NCBI GenBank assembly: GCA_947379755.1
Contig: CANCOC010000006.1
Coordinates: 1 to 64,000, forward strand
Source of the DNA: Alcaligenaceae bacterium
GTDB lineage: Bacteria > Pseudomonadota > Gammaproteobacteria > Burkholderiales > Burkholderiaceae_B
Reading direction: 5' to 3'
DNA length: 64,000 nt
Shown here: positions 50,609-60,372 of the stretch, in pieces
Layout of the letters: every line of letters begins with the position of its first letter
How positions within the stretch are numbered: the first letter of the stretch is position 1
Notes under the pieces: model-generated
Database searches by the model: none
Seen by the model: only the letters and a program-made list of their open reading frames with translations
What the model was told of the DNA's origin: nothing
Made by a program: the position numbers and the translations under genes

Positions 50609-50679
50609 CAGACAATCAAGATGATGTGAGCGTTGGTCAGTGAGTGCCAAATGAATGCCAAATTTCTTGCTGGAAGCCA

Positions 50680-51330
50680 ATGATTCAACTGCACTATTAC
50701 CCCAGTACCGCCAGTATGATTCCTCATCTGCTGCTACAAGAAATGAGCGTTCCTTTTGAGCTGGTTCTGGTAGACCGCGCCAGTGATGCCCATCAAGCGC
50801 CGGCCTACCTGCGCTTAAACCCCAACGGTCTGCTACCTGTCTTGACGGATGGAAAGTTGGTGCTATACGAAACCGCGGCTATTTGTCTGCACCTTTGCGA
50901 CACCCATGCTCTGGCGGGTCTGGCACCAGCATTTGGTAGTGTCGAGCGTGCCCAGTTCTATAAGTGGCTGATATGGTTGACCAACACACTGCAATCCACG
51001 CTGCTTGTGTATTTTTATCCCACCCGTTGGGTTCATGAAGGCAACGTTGTCGGTGCCGCCCAGGTCAGGGACCAGGCACAGGTAAAAATCGGGGGCTTAC
51101 TGGATCAACTCGACGCCGAACTTGCGCGTCACGGGGGCGAGTGGTTCCTGGGCGAAACCTTCTCGGCACTGGATTGCTATGTGTTCACTTTGTGCCGCTG
51201 GACCCGCAACTTCAGTACTCGACCTGCGCGTGCTTATGCGCAACTCGGTCCCTACCTGCAGCGCGTCTTGGCACGACCCGCGACGCAGCAAGTGATGGCT
51301 ACCGAGAATTTAAGTGCGCCGTTTGTCTAG
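50680..51330 (+). CDS. Glutathione S-transferase family protein
   Basis: MIQLHYYPSTASMIPHLLLQEMSVPFELVLVDR...LNPNGLLPVLTDGKLVLYETAAICLHLCD. Confidence 0.92.
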   Translation: MIQLHYYPSTASMIPHLLLQEMSVPFELVLVDRASDAHQAPAYLRLNPNGLLPVLTDGKLVLYETAAICLHLCDTHALAGLAPAFGSVERAQFYKWLIWLTNTLQSTLLVYFYPTRWVHEGNVVGAAQVRDQAQVKIGGLLDQLDAELARHGGEWFLGETFSALDCYVFTLCRWTRNFSTRPARAYAQLGPYLQRVLARPATQQVMATENLSAPFV

Positions 51331-51422
51331 ATCAGGTAACAAAATTGAAGGGCCTCTTTTTGACTTGAGGAACTCTGTCAATGCCACGATCATTTCCCAT
51401 TTTTTTGATCATGCAATAACGT

Positions 51423-51637
51423 AATTGGAATTCGAATATCGCCTTGGGCGGAGCGCGAAATAAATATGTGAACCCTCTTCTGAACCAGCAGCTCTCGTAC
51501 AATCCTGAAAGGATTTCGTCAGCGTGTGGGTGTGGTACGGCATCGTCGCACCAGTTGGTACCCCATCCGGTATCATTGAAAAGCTTAATCAAGCAATTAT
51601 TATTGCCTCTAAAGATAAGTTGTTTAATGAGCCCTAG
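51423..51637 (+). pseudogene. Remnant of a Bug/TctC solute-binding protein gene (frameshift, internal deletion, early stop)
   Basis: Frame 1: SNIALGGARNKYVNPLLNQQLSYNPE; other frame: KDFVSVWVWYGIVAPVGTPSGIIEKLNQAIIIASKDKLFNEP*; matches N-terminal and C-terminal Bug motifs joined without the middle. Confidence 0.8.
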
Positions 51638-51680
51638 AAAAAAACGGGTTGGTGATCGTTAAAATTAAAAAAGAGAAATA

Positions 51681-52874
51681 ATGAAACTGCCGCTAGAAGG
51701 ACTCACTGTACTTGACCTGAGCCACGCACTTGCAGGCCCATACTGCTCCGCGATGCTGGCCGATTACGGAGCAAACGTTATCAAGATCGAGCCCCCTGGA
51801 CATGGTGACATTGCGCGGGCTTGGGGGACGCCACTACCGGGCGGTGAGACGGACTACTTCGTTAGCCTTCATCGTAATAAGAAAGGTGTCGTGCTTGATC
51901 TTAAAAATCCCAGTGGCAAAGAAATATTTTTGCGCATGGTGGAAAGCGCAGATGTCATTCTGGAAAATTTCCGAGTCGGCACGCTTGAGCGCCTGGGACT
52001 CGATTATGAAACGGTACGTCAGCGTAATCCAGGCATTGTTTACTGTTCAATCTCAGGTTTTGGTCAAGATGGCCCCTATCGAAACCGTCCCGCTCTTGAT
52101 CTGATTGTGCAAGCTGAAAGTGGCATGATCAGCGTAACTGGCGATGCTCAAGGACATGGATCTCGGGCCGGGGTATCAATCGCCGACTTAACCGCAGGAA
52201 TGAATGCAGCATTTGGCATTATGGTCGCGCTGCGCGCAAGAGAAACTACGGGCGTTGGTCAGTCTGTCGATGTATCAATGATGGAAGGTCAGTTGTCTTT
52301 GCATAGTGTTGCAATCGGCAACTACTTTGCGACGGGAGAGATTCCTGGCCCCCTGGGTACAGCCTATAAGGCGTTATTGCCTTACCAGACCTTTCGCACA
52401 AAAACGCTCGATCTGGCGCTTGCCGTTGGGAGTGACAAACTATGGAAAGAATTTTGTCCTGCGATTGGATGTCCTGAATTAACGAACGATCCCCGATTTA
52501 ATAACAATAGCAACCGCAACGCTAATCGAAGCGCATTGATCGACAAGCTTCAGGAGGTTTTTCTGACGCGTAATTACGAAGACTGGGAAGCTGTATTGGT
52601 TAACGCTGGTATTCCCGTTGGAGCAATCAATAATATTGCCCAGGTAGTGGAGCATCCGCAAGTCAAAGCACGTGGTTCTATTGTCGAGATGGATCATCCG
52701 CATGCAGGTAAAGTAAAGGTTGTTGGTGTGCCTGTACGCCTTTCCGCAACGCCTGGTGCTGTGCGCACGCCATCGCCAACGTTAGGTGAGCATACGGACG
52801 ATGTGCTGCGCGAAATGCTCGGGCTTGATCATCACGAGATTGAAGCATTGCGCGTGGCTGGGGCGCTAGGTTGA
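51681..52874 (+). CDS. CaiB/BaiF family (class III) CoA transferase
   Basis: LEGLTVLDLSHALAGPYCSAMLADYGANVIKIEPPGHGD; ENFRVGTLERLGLDYE. Confidence 0.96.
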   Translation: MKLPLEGLTVLDLSHALAGPYCSAMLADYGANVIKIEPPGHGDIARAWGTPLPGGETDYFVSLHRNKKGVVLDLKNPSGKEIFLRMVESADVILENFRVGTLERLGLDYETVRQRNPGIVYCSISGFGQDGPYRNRPALDLIVQAESGMISVTGDAQGHGSRAGVSIADLTAGMNAAFGIMVALRARETTGVGQSVDVSMMEGQLSLHSVAIGNYFATGEIPGPLGTAYKALLPYQTFRTKTLDLALAVGSDKLWKEFCPAIGCPELTNDPRFNNNSNRNANRSALIDKLQEVFLTRNYEDWEAVLVNAGIPVGAINNIAQVVEHPQVKARGSIVEMDHPHAGKVKVVGVPVRLSATPGAVRTPSPTLGEHTDDVLREMLGLDHHEIEALRVAGALG

Positions 52875-53079
52875 TTTTCACTCAGATCAGTGGGTTTTTT
52901 GCACGCACTGTACGAGACACCGCCCCAGGTATCGGGCTGCAGTAAAAAGTAAGTCGCGGGCTGCGTAACGTTTATTTACTCGCCGAATCCAACTTTTGTG
53001 TCACGAACAAATCTGCCCAAGATTGAGGGGTTGAATGGCTGTTTTTTGAATTTATCCTTGAGAATCAAGGATTTAAAGA

Positions 53080-53164
53080 TGGTGCCCGGGGCCGGAATCG
53101 AACCGGCACGCCTTGCGGCGGGGGATTTTGAGTCCCCTGCGTCTACCAATTTCACCACCCGGGC
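53080..53164 (-). tRNA. tRNA-Leu(CAA), CCA encoded
   Basis: Reverse complement GCCCGGGTGGTGAAATTGGTAGACGCAGGGGACTCAAAATCCCC...GGTTCGATTCCGGCCCCGGGCACCA; loop CTCAAAA. Confidence 0.95.
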
Positions 53165-53322
53165 ACGGGGGACAGAGCAATAACTGCTCTAGCAGGAAGA
53201 ACAACATTATAGTGCGTCTTGAAATTTTTGTTTTTCACCCCAGATAGTCTGCAGATCAATGCGTAATGCAATAGCATGAGCATTGCTATTTCGCCCTTCA
53301 GATAACCTTTTTTGCGAACACT

Positions 53323-55230
53323 ATGACTCAGACGACTTCTTCCGGGGATGCATCCCAAACCCTTGGCTTTCAGGCCGAGGTCAAGCAACTGATGCACTTG
53401 ATGATCCACTCGCTCTATAGCAACAAAGAGATTTTCTTGCGCGAGCTGGTCTCCAATGCATCAGATGCATGCGACAAATTGCGATTTGAATCCATCGATC
53501 AGCCTGACTTGCTTGAAGGCGAGGGTGAGTTGCGCGTGCGTGTTGATTTTGACAAGGACGCTCGCACCATTACGATTTCTGACAATGGTATCGGCATGTC
53601 GCGTGACGAAGCTGTCACAAATCTGGGTACGATTGCACGCTCAGGCACAAAAGAGTTCTTTTCGAAGCTGACTGGCGACAAACAAAAAGATGCGCAGTTG
53701 ATTGGTCAGTTTGGTGTGGGCTTTTATTCGTCGTTTATCGTGGCCGACAAAGTGACGGTTCGCACGCGTCGTGCTGGAGCCTCGGCAGATCAGGGCGTGA
53801 TCTGGGAGTCCAACGGCGAGGGCGAATTCACAATTGCAAGTGCCGAAAAAGCGACCCGCGGCAGCGAAGTCACCCTGCATTTGCGTGCGGACGAAGATGA
53901 CTTCCTGAATGGCTATAAACTGCGCGAAATCCTGCGACGTTATTCCGATCATATTTCCTTGCCCGTTGAAATGCGTAAGGAAGAATGGGACAAGGACGCC
54001 TCGGAGCAGAAAAAAACCGATGAGTGGGAGGCCGTCAACCAGGCCAACGCACTCTGGACGCGTAATAAATCTGATATTACGGACGAGCAGTATCGTGAGT
54101 TCTACAAGCATGTTTCACACGACTTTGATGACCCGCTTGCCTGGACGCATAATCGGGTTGAAGGCCGTAGTGAATACACGCAGTTGCTGTTCATTCCCAA
54201 GCATGCACCGTTTGATATGTGGGATCGTGATGCACGCCGTGGCGTAAAACTCTACGTCAAGCGTGTCTTCATCATGGATGATGCAGAGCAGTTGCTGCCG
54301 TCCTATTTGCGCTTTGTGCGCGGTGTGATTGATTCTGCTGATTTGCCTCTGAACGTGTCACGAGAAATTCTGCAGGAAAGCCGTGATGTCAAGGTGATCC
54401 GCGACGGTTCTGCCAAGCGCATTCTGAGTCTGCTTGAGGATCTCGCAGAAAATCGCAAAGAAGACTACGCAACGTTCTGGACTGAATTTGGTCAGGTGCT
54501 GAAAGAAGGCACTGGCGAAGATTCGGCTAATCTTGAACGCATTGCCAAGCTGCTGCGTTTTGCCTCGACAAAAGATGAGTCTGATGCGCAGGTTGTCTCG
54601 CTGGCTGATTATGTGAGCCGTATGAAAGAAGGTCAGGACAAGATTTATTACGTCACGGCTGACAACTATATCGGCGGCAAGAACAGTCCCCATCTTGAGA
54701 TTTTCCGCAAGAAAGGCATTGAAGTGCTGGTGATGTGGGATCGTGTGGACGAGTGGATGTTGTCGCATTTGCGCGAGTTTGATGGCAAGCAGATGGTTTC
54801 AGTTGCCAAGGGTGGCCTGGATCTTGAGGCCTTGGCTGATGATGCTGAAAAAAAGCATCAGACCGAGGTCGCTGAGCAATTTAAACCTTTGGTTGATCGC
54901 TTGCAGGAAAGTCTCAAGGACCGGGTCAAAGAGGTGCGCGTGACTGCGCGTCTGGTGGATTCTCCGTCATGCGTAGTGGTTGGAGAGAACGACCTGAGTC
55001 CGCATCTGATGCGCATGCTCAAGGCCGCTGGTCAGGAAGCACCCAACGTCTTGCCCGCACTCGAGATTAACCCTGAACATCCGCTGGTTGCGCGTGTGCA
55101 GGCGGCTTCGGACGAGACCTTTGGTGATTGGGCCTCGCTGTTGTTTGAGCAAGCGATGCTGGCCGATGGCTCGCAGCTGCCAGATCCAAGCGCCTTTGTT
55201 AAACGGGTCAATCAGCTCCTCCTGAGCTGA
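53323..55230 (+). CDS. htpG: Molecular chaperone HtpG (Hsp90)
   Basis: [58 protein letters not shown]. Confidence 0.98.
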   Translation: MTQTTSSGDASQTLGFQAEVKQLMHLMIHSLYSNKEIFLRELVSNASDACDKLRFESIDQPDLLEGEGELRVRVDFDKDARTITISDNGIGMSRDEAVTNLGTIARSGTKEFFSKLTGDKQKDAQLIGQFGVGFYSSFIVADKVTVRTRRAGASADQGVIWESNGEGEFTIASAEKATRGSEVTLHLRADEDDFLNGYKLREILRRYSDHISLPVEMRKEEWDKDASEQKKTDEWEAVNQANALWTRNKSDITDEQYREFYKHVSHDFDDPLAWTHNRVEGRSEYTQLLFIPKHAPFDMWDRDARRGVKLYVKRVFIMDDAEQLLPSYLRFVRGVIDSADLPLNVSREILQESRDVKVIRDGSAKRILSLLEDLAENRKEDYATFWTEFGQVLKEGTGEDSANLERIAKLLRFASTKDESDAQVVSLADYVSRMKEGQDKIYYVTADNYIGGKNSPHLEIFRKKGIEVLVMWDRVDEWMLSHLREFDGKQMVSVAKGGLDLEALADDAEKKHQTEVAEQFKPLVDRLQESLKDRVKEVRVTARLVDSPSCVVVGENDLSPHLMRMLKAAGQEAPNVLPALEINPEHPLVARVQAASDETFGDWASLLFEQAMLADGSQLPDPSAFVKRVNQLLLS

Positions 55231-55242
55231 TCATCGCCCACT

Positions 55243-55274
55243 AAAAAATAACGCACATCTGTGCGTTATTTTTT
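55243..55274. terminator. Bidirectional intrinsic terminator htpG/ampD
   Basis: AAAAAATAACGCAC-ATCT-GTGCGTTATTTTTT with A-tract/T-tract. Confidence 0.9.
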
Positions 55275-55853
55275 TGCCTGCCGATTGCCCCAGTCGTCCC
55301 CGGACTGTGCAGCGTTTGCTCCATATCTGTCCCAGTCAAAGGAGGCGCCTGGATCGGTCTTGCGGCCCGGCGCAATATCGCAATGCCCGCGCACCGCACA
55401 CAGTGGGTAGTGCTGGCGCAGGCACAGCGTCAGCGTTTGAAGGGTTTCGTATTGCATATCGGTATAGGGATCGGTGTCTGTGCCCTCCAGCTCAATACCA
55501 ATTGAAAAGTCATTGCACTGTTCACGGCCATTAAATATTGAAACGCCAGCATGCCAGGCGCGTGCATCACAGGACACAAATTGCGTGACCTCACCCTGCC
55601 TGTCAATCAGGAAATGTGCAGAAACCTTCAGTCCTTCCAGACATGAAAACCATGGATCTGCGCCGAGATCAATCTGGTTCAGGAAGAGATCACAAATATA
55701 TGGTGTGCCAAACTGACCCGGCGGCAGGCTGATGTTGTGAATGACGAGCAGACTGATATCATCGCTAATGGGCCGTTCATTGAAATTTGGGGATGGTTTG
55801 AGGTGCACACCAGCTGCGGGTTGCAACCAGCCATGTGCATCTAACAGCATCAT
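55266..55853 (-). CDS. ampD: 1,6-anhydro-N-acetylmuramyl-L-alanine amidase AmpD
   Basis: DISLLVIHNISLPPGQFG; ARAWHAGVS; FSIGIELEGTD; VRGHCDIAPGRKTDPG. Confidence 0.95.
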   Translation of the reverse strand: MMLLDAHGWLQPAAGVHLKPSPNFNERPISDDISLLVIHNISLPPGQFGTPYICDLFLNQIDLGADPWFSCLEGLKVSAHFLIDRQGEVTQFVSCDARAWHAGVSIFNGREQCNDFSIGIELEGTDTDPYTDMQYETLQTLTLCLRQHYPLCAVRGHCDIAPGRKTDPGASFDWDRYGANAAQSGDDWGNRQAKK

Positions 55854-56128
55854 GTGCCCGACTTGACACCGAGCTTTGCATGCTCCTGGCTGCACCATAT
55901 ATGGGAACCCGTGCGAATTGCCTCTGATACTGGCAGGTGCACGCCGCACTGTTCGCAGCGCACCATCTGCTCAGAGCTCCGGAGGGCTGCAGGTTTTCGG
56001 GAGGCAAAGGGGCTGTTTGTGCCTGATTGCCCGGCCTCGAGTCCTCTTTGTGCGGCTTTACGTGCCAGCAGACGGGTCACCAGGAGTGATCCAACGAAAA
56101 TTGCGACCCAAAAAAGTGCTTTACCCAT
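55850..56128 (-). CDS. PP0621-family small membrane/zinc-site protein
   Basis: MGKALFWVAIFVGSLLVTRLL...MVRCEQCGVHLPVSEAI...WCSQEHAKLG; ATGA overlap with ampD. Confidence 0.8.
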   Translation of the reverse strand: MGKALFWVAIFVGSLLVTRLLARKAAQRGLEAGQSGTNSPFASRKPAALRSSEQMVRCEQCGVHLPVSEAIRTGSHIWCSQEHAKLGVKSGT

Positions 56129-56129
56129 A

Positions 56130-56984
56130 TCAGACTCTCTGAAGAATGACTTCAACCACGAAGCGACTGCCGGTGTACGCCAGCACAATAAAGGCAAACC
56201 CCACGAGGGTATAGCGCAACGCAATGCGTCCACGCCAGCCTCGTATATGGCGGCCTGCCAGCAGCACACCGAAAGTGAGCCACGACAGTAGTGTAAAAAT
56301 GGTTTTGTGATCAAACGGCAGCCATTTGCCAGTTGCCGCCAGCGAAATGAGCGAACCGGAGGCGACAGCCAGGGTCAAGGCGCCAAAGGCGACCCAGATT
56401 ACACGGAATAGCAGTTGTTCCTGGGCCAATAATGGCGGCTGGGCATCTAGCAATCGACCCGCAACAGACAGGAGACCTTGTTTGGTCTGAGCAGATTCAC
56501 TTGGAAAGTGCAGCCGTCGATCCAGAGCAGACATCAGCAGGGCTTGCAAGGCAGCAACAGTAATCAGGCCATAGGCGGCCAGAGCGATGAGCAGGTGCAC
56601 CCTGAGAGAGGTGTCCGCTGCATGGGCGATAAGCTGTGTACTGGGAAATATTGCGGCTAACAGGCATGCAATGGCACCGGCAGGCAAGAGCAGCAGCTGC
56701 AACCCATCAATCCTGATAATCAGGCTTTCGAGCCAGAACACGATCATCCCTAGCCATACCGCAGCAGAAAGTGCCAGGGACCAGCTTAAATGCAGGTGTT
56801 CGTCGCGCAAAATCGACTGTTGCAGGGCGATACCATGCAACACGAGGGCAACCAGCACGCCCAGCCGTACCAGCCTGCCAGCTTGAATGGCAGGTTGGCC
56901 GGACGCGAGCGCACGCCAGAGAGTGAGTGCCAGGCAGGAATATGCCAGCGCAGCGAGAGAGTGAAATACAATGCCTGTAGACAT
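56130..56984 (-). CDS. Cytochrome c assembly (CcsA/YpjD-like) membrane protein
   Basis: Polytopic; LRVHLLIALAAYGLITVAALQALLM; TIFTLLSWLTFGVLLAGRHIRGWRGRIALR; upstream-adjacent to ffh as typical. Confidence 0.9.
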   Translation of the reverse strand: MSTGIVFHSLAALAYSCLALTLWRALASGQPAIQAGRLVRLGVLVALVLHGIALQQSILRDEHLHLSWSLALSAAVWLGMIVFWLESLIIRIDGLQLLLLPAGAIACLLAAIFPSTQLIAHAADTSLRVHLLIALAAYGLITVAALQALLMSALDRRLHFPSESAQTKQGLLSVAGRLLDAQPPLLAQEQLLFRVIWVAFGALTLAVASGSLISLAATGKWLPFDHKTIFTLLSWLTFGVLLAGRHIRGWRGRIALRYTLVGFAFIVLAYTGSRFVVEVILQRV

Positions 56985-57012
56985 ATGACTAGTGTAAAGC
57001 GAAACTGCAACC

Positions 57013-58425
57013 ATGCTTGAAAACCTCACCCAACGTCTTTCCCGCGTCGTCAAGACTATCCGTGGCGAAGCGCGCCTGACAGAAGCCAATACCCAGGACA
57101 TGCTGCGCGAGGTGCGCCTGGCGCTCCTTGAGGCCGACGTGTCTCTGCCTGTCGTCCGTGACTTTGTTGCGCGCGTTAAAGAAAAAGCACTCGGTGAAGA
57201 GGTCGCTGGCAGCCTTTCGCCTGGTCAGGCACTGGTTGGCGTTGTGCACAGTGAGCTGACCTCGCTGATGGGAGGCGATCTTGGCCCTGATGCCAGCGAG
57301 CTTTCTCTTGCGATGCAGCCACCTGCCATTATCCTGATGGCAGGCCTGCAGGGAGCGGGTAAAACCACCACCACCGGTAAGCTCGCACGCTGGCTGTCCG
57401 AAGGCGGACACGTTCAGCATGGTCGCAAGACGGGCAAGAAAAAAGTCGCGGTCGTCAGTGCCGACGTGTACCGGCCCGCTGCAATTGAACAGCTCAAAAC
57501 TGTCGCAGCCCAGGTCGGTGTTGAGTGGATCCCTTCCGATGAGACACAAAAGCCCGAGGACATTGCCCGCTTTGCCCTCGACTACGCCAAGCGCCATCAT
57601 TTTGATGTGTTGATTGTCGATACGGCAGGCCGTCTCGGTATTGATGAAGCCATGATGCGAGAAATTCGCGCGTTGCATGACTTGCTCAATCCTATTGAGA
57701 CCTTGTTTGTGGTCGATGCGATGCAAGGCCAGGATGCCGTTAACACCGCCAAGGCGTTTGGTGAGGCATTGCCCCTGACTGGTGTGGTGCTGACCAAGCT
57801 GGATGGCGATGCACGAGGGGGAGCCGCTCTGTCGGTGCGTCATGTCACGGGAAAGCCGCTAAAGTTTGTTGGTATCTCCGAAAAACTCGACGGACTGGAG
57901 CCTTTTCACCCAGAGCGTATGGCCCAGCGTGTGCTCGGCATGGGCGATATTGTGTCGCTGGTCGAGCAGGCGCACAAAAATATCGATATGGCCGAAGCCC
58001 AAAAGCTTGCAGCCAAAATCAAATCAGGTGACAAGTTTGATTTGAATGATTTTCGGGATCAGCTGCAGCAGGTCAAAAAAATGGGCGATATGGGCTCTTT
58101 GCTTGAAAAACTGCCAGCTCAATTCGCTCAGGCCGCCGGTCAGTTGCAAGGTGGTCAGGCCGAAAAGCAATTGCGTCGAACTGAAGGCATACTCAATTCA
58201 ATGACGCCACTCGAGCGGTCAAAGCCCGATCTGCTGAAAGCTTCACGCAAACGCCGGATTGCAACAGGTGCAGGCGTTCCAGTTCAGGAAGTCAATCGCA
58301 TGCTCAATCAGTTTGAGCAGATGCAGGGCATGATGAAACAGATGAAAAAAGGCGGAATGGCCAAAATGATGCGCGCCATGGGCGGCATGAAAGGCCTGGG
58401 CAAGCTGGGTGGGTTTGGTGGTTAA
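57013..58425 (+). CDS. ffh: Signal recognition particle protein Ffh
   Basis: MAGLQGAGKTTTTGKLARWL; DTAGRLGIDEAMM; Met-rich C-terminal M domain. Confidence 0.98.
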   Translation: MLENLTQRLSRVVKTIRGEARLTEANTQDMLREVRLALLEADVSLPVVRDFVARVKEKALGEEVAGSLSPGQALVGVVHSELTSLMGGDLGPDASELSLAMQPPAIILMAGLQGAGKTTTTGKLARWLSEGGHVQHGRKTGKKKVAVVSADVYRPAAIEQLKTVAAQVGVEWIPSDETQKPEDIARFALDYAKRHHFDVLIVDTAGRLGIDEAMMREIRALHDLLNPIETLFVVDAMQGQDAVNTAKAFGEALPLTGVVLTKLDGDARGGAALSVRHVTGKPLKFVGISEKLDGLEPFHPERMAQRVLGMGDIVSLVEQAHKNIDMAEAQKLAAKIKSGDKFDLNDFRDQLQQVKKMGDMGSLLEKLPAQFAQAAGQLQGGQAEKQLRRTEGILNSMTPLERSKPDLLKASRKRRIATGAGVPVQEVNRMLNQFEQMQGMMKQMKKGGMAKMMRAMGGMKGLGKLGGFGG

Positions 58426-58439
58426 CGCGTGATGAGTCT

Positions 58440-58461
58440 CTCAGCGTTGCTGGACGCTGAG
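58440..58461. terminator. Hairpin between convergent ffh and trmB
   Basis: CTCAGCGT-TGCTGG-ACGCTGAG, 8-bp stem. Confidence 0.5.
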
Positions 58462-58477
58462 GCTCTGATATGCCGGT

Positions 58478-59146
58478 TTAGCGTTTCTTGAAAATGATAT
58501 CCCAGACGCCATGACCCAGCCGTAGCCCACGGTTTTCAAACTTGGTCAGTGGACGAAAGTCGGGGCGGGGTGCAAAGCCTTCGCAGGTGTTTTGCAGGCT
58601 GGGTTCGGCACTGAGTACGTCGAGCATTTGATGTGCATAGTGTTCCCAGTCGGTCGCACAATGAATATAACTGCCAGGCGCCATACGGCTCGACAGCAGG
58701 GTAATCAGGGGTGACTGGATCAGGCGCCGCTTGTGATGGCGGGTTTTGGGCCAGGGATCGGGGAAGTAAATATGGACTCCCGCCAGGCTTTCGGGGGCGA
58801 TCATGTCACGCATCACCTCAACGGCATCGTGCTGGATAATCCGGATGTTATTGAGGCCAGAGCCTTCGATACGCTTGAGCAAGGCGCCTACGCCTGCATT
58901 AAAGACCTCAACACCAAGAAAATTATCTCCCGTGCGAGCGATTGCGATCTGTTCCGTCGTCTCGCCCATGCCAAAGCCGATTTCTAGAATGGTGGGTGCA
59001 ACACGACCGAATGCCTCGGGAATATCTAGCAGTTTGGGTGCGTAGGGAACCGACCATTTTGCGAGCCATGTATCCAGGGCTTCTTGCTGGCCCTGGGTAA
59101 TGTGGCTGCGGCGATTGACGAAACTTTTGATATGTTGGTTTTGCAT
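58478..59146 (-). CDS. trmB: tRNA (guanine-N7)-methyltransferase
   Basis: [35 protein letters not shown]. Confidence 0.97.
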   Translation of the reverse strand: MQNQHIKSFVNRRSHITQGQQEALDTWLAKWSVPYAPKLLDIPEAFGRVAPTILEIGFGMGETTEQIAIARTGDNFLGVEVFNAGVGALLKRIEGSGLNNIRIIQHDAVEVMRDMIAPESLAGVHIYFPDPWPKTRHHKRRLIQSPLITLLSSRMAPGSYIHCATDWEHYAHQMLDVLSAEPSLQNTCEGFAPRPDFRPLTKFENRGLRLGHGVWDIIFKKR

Positions 59147-59347
59147 TTAGCCACCGCCTACTGCGACAACGATTTCAAGTCGATCTGCGCATGCGAGATC
59201 ACAGGTGGAGTATTGGCTCTTTGGCACGATTTCGCCATTGCGTTCGACCGCGATGCGTTTGCCAAGGAACCCCAGTTGTTCAACCAGTTGGGCCACAGAT
59301 ATAGGTGCAGTCAGCGACATGGGCTGACCATTCAAAACGATTTCCAT
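59147..59347 (-). CDS. thiS: Sulfur carrier protein ThiS
   Basis: MEIVLNGQPMSLTAPISVAQLVEQLGFLGKRIAVERNGEIVPKSQYSTCDLACADRLEIVVAVGGG; C-terminal GG. Confidence 0.94.
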   Translation of the reverse strand: MEIVLNGQPMSLTAPISVAQLVEQLGFLGKRIAVERNGEIVPKSQYSTCDLACADRLEIVVAVGGG

Positions 59348-59414
59348 AGCCCGCATTGTAGTGGTTCTAGCAGGTCGGGCTCAAGCCCGGTCGTTCAGGG
59401 TTGCGCTCATCTCG

Positions 59415-59420
59415 TATAAT
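59415..59420 (+). promoter_or_regulatory. -10 box upstream of tRNA-Gly
   Basis: Perfect TATAAT 20 nt before the tRNA 5' end; no clear -35 seen. Confidence 0.5.
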
Positions 59421-59440
59421 GCTGCCTGAGCGTTCAGCAT

Positions 59441-59514
59441 GCGGGTGTAGTTCAATGGCAGAACGGCGGCTTCCCAAGCCTCAAGCGTGGGTTCGATTCC
59501 CATCACCCGCTCCA
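59441..59514 (+). tRNA. tRNA-Gly(CCC), CCA encoded
   Basis: GCGGGTGTAGTTCAATGGCAGAACGGCGGCTTCCCAAGCCTC...GTGGGTTCGATTCCCATCACCCGCTCCA. Confidence 0.94.
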
Positions 59515-59558
59515 GTTTTTCATACAACATGCTGCGTTTACGACGAACAATGCGCCCC

Positions 59559-60296
59559 ATGACTCAAATTATCAATATTGCTGCCTATAAGTTTGTTGCA
59601 CTTGATCGCCTCGATGAGCGTCGCGAGGTGATGCTGGCGCGGGCCGAGGCCTGTGCACTCAAGGGCAAAGTGATCCTGACGCCAGAAGGAATCAATATCT
59701 TTTTGGCTGGTACCCAGGTCTGTATCGATGCATTTTTAAACTGGCTGCGCGAAGACCCGGCTTTCACTGAGATTGAGGTCAAATTCAGCTTGTCCGAGGA
59801 CGTGCCCTTCAAGCGCATGCTGGTCAAAGTCAAAGCAGAAATCATTCGTATGAATCACCCGACGATTCGTCCTGAAGCCGGCCGCGCGCCTGGCGTCGAT
59901 GCCAAAACCTGCGCACGCTGGCTGGCGCAAGGGCAGGATGACAACGGTCGTCCTGTTGTGATGCTCGATACGCGCAATGATTTTGAAGTACAGGCAGGCA
60001 CCTTTCGCAACGCCATCAACTGGCACATTACCAAGTTCACTGATTTCCCGGGAGCTGTGCTGGCGCACAAGGATGAGCTGGTCGGCAAAACGGTCGTCAG
60101 TTTTTGTACTGGCGGCATCCGGTGCGAAAAAGCTGCAATCTACATGGCTGAAGCTGGTGTGGAACACATCTATCAGCTCAATGGCGGGATTCTGAAATAT
60201 TTCGAAGAGACAGATGCCTCGGATTTTGAAGGCAACTGCTTTGTCTTTGATGAGCGCGAGACGCTTGATCCGCAGTTAAAACCTCAACCAGTCTGA
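59559..60296 (+). CDS. trhO: Rhodanese-domain tRNA uridine hydroxylase TrhO/YceA-like
   Basis: INIAAYKFVALDRLDERR; VILTPEGINIFLAG; VVSFCTGGIRCEKAAIYM. Confidence 0.92.
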   Translation: MTQIINIAAYKFVALDRLDERREVMLARAEACALKGKVILTPEGINIFLAGTQVCIDAFLNWLREDPAFTEIEVKFSLSEDVPFKRMLVKVKAEIIRMNHPTIRPEAGRAPGVDAKTCARWLAQGQDDNGRPVVMLDTRNDFEVQAGTFRNAINWHITKFTDFPGAVLAHKDELVGKTVVSFCTGGIRCEKAAIYMAEAGVEHIYQLNGGILKYFEETDASDFEGNCFVFDERETLDPQLKPQPV

Positions 60297-60343
60297 CACG
60301 TCTGTCGTTGCCAGGAATCGGATTCAGGTTGATCCAGGTGCCA

Positions 60344-60363
60344 GGGCGCGCCAGAGCGCGCCC
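60344..60363. terminator. GC-rich hairpin between convergent trhO and metG
   Basis: GGGCGCGC-CAGA-GCGCGCCC, 8-bp stem. Confidence 0.55.
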
Positions 60364-60372
60364 CTTATGGGC

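Noticed and set aside
52976-53158. 60-aa minus-strand ORF MVKLVDAGDSKSPAARRAGSIPAPGTIF...
   Set aside because: It is translation of tRNA-Leu(CAA), a familiar false ORF.
53080-53320. Integrated element at tRNA-Leu
   Set aside because: No integrase, attachment-site duplication or phage genes on either side; housekeeping htpG follows.
59340-59440. TPP riboswitch upstream of thiS
   Set aside because: Only a short CGGGC-TTGA-GCCCG hairpin is present; no thi-box conserved core was found.
59487-59558. N-terminal extension of the trhO-like ORF
   Set aside because: It overlaps tRNA-Gly; the ATG at 59559 starts the conserved protein (MTQIINIAAYKFV).
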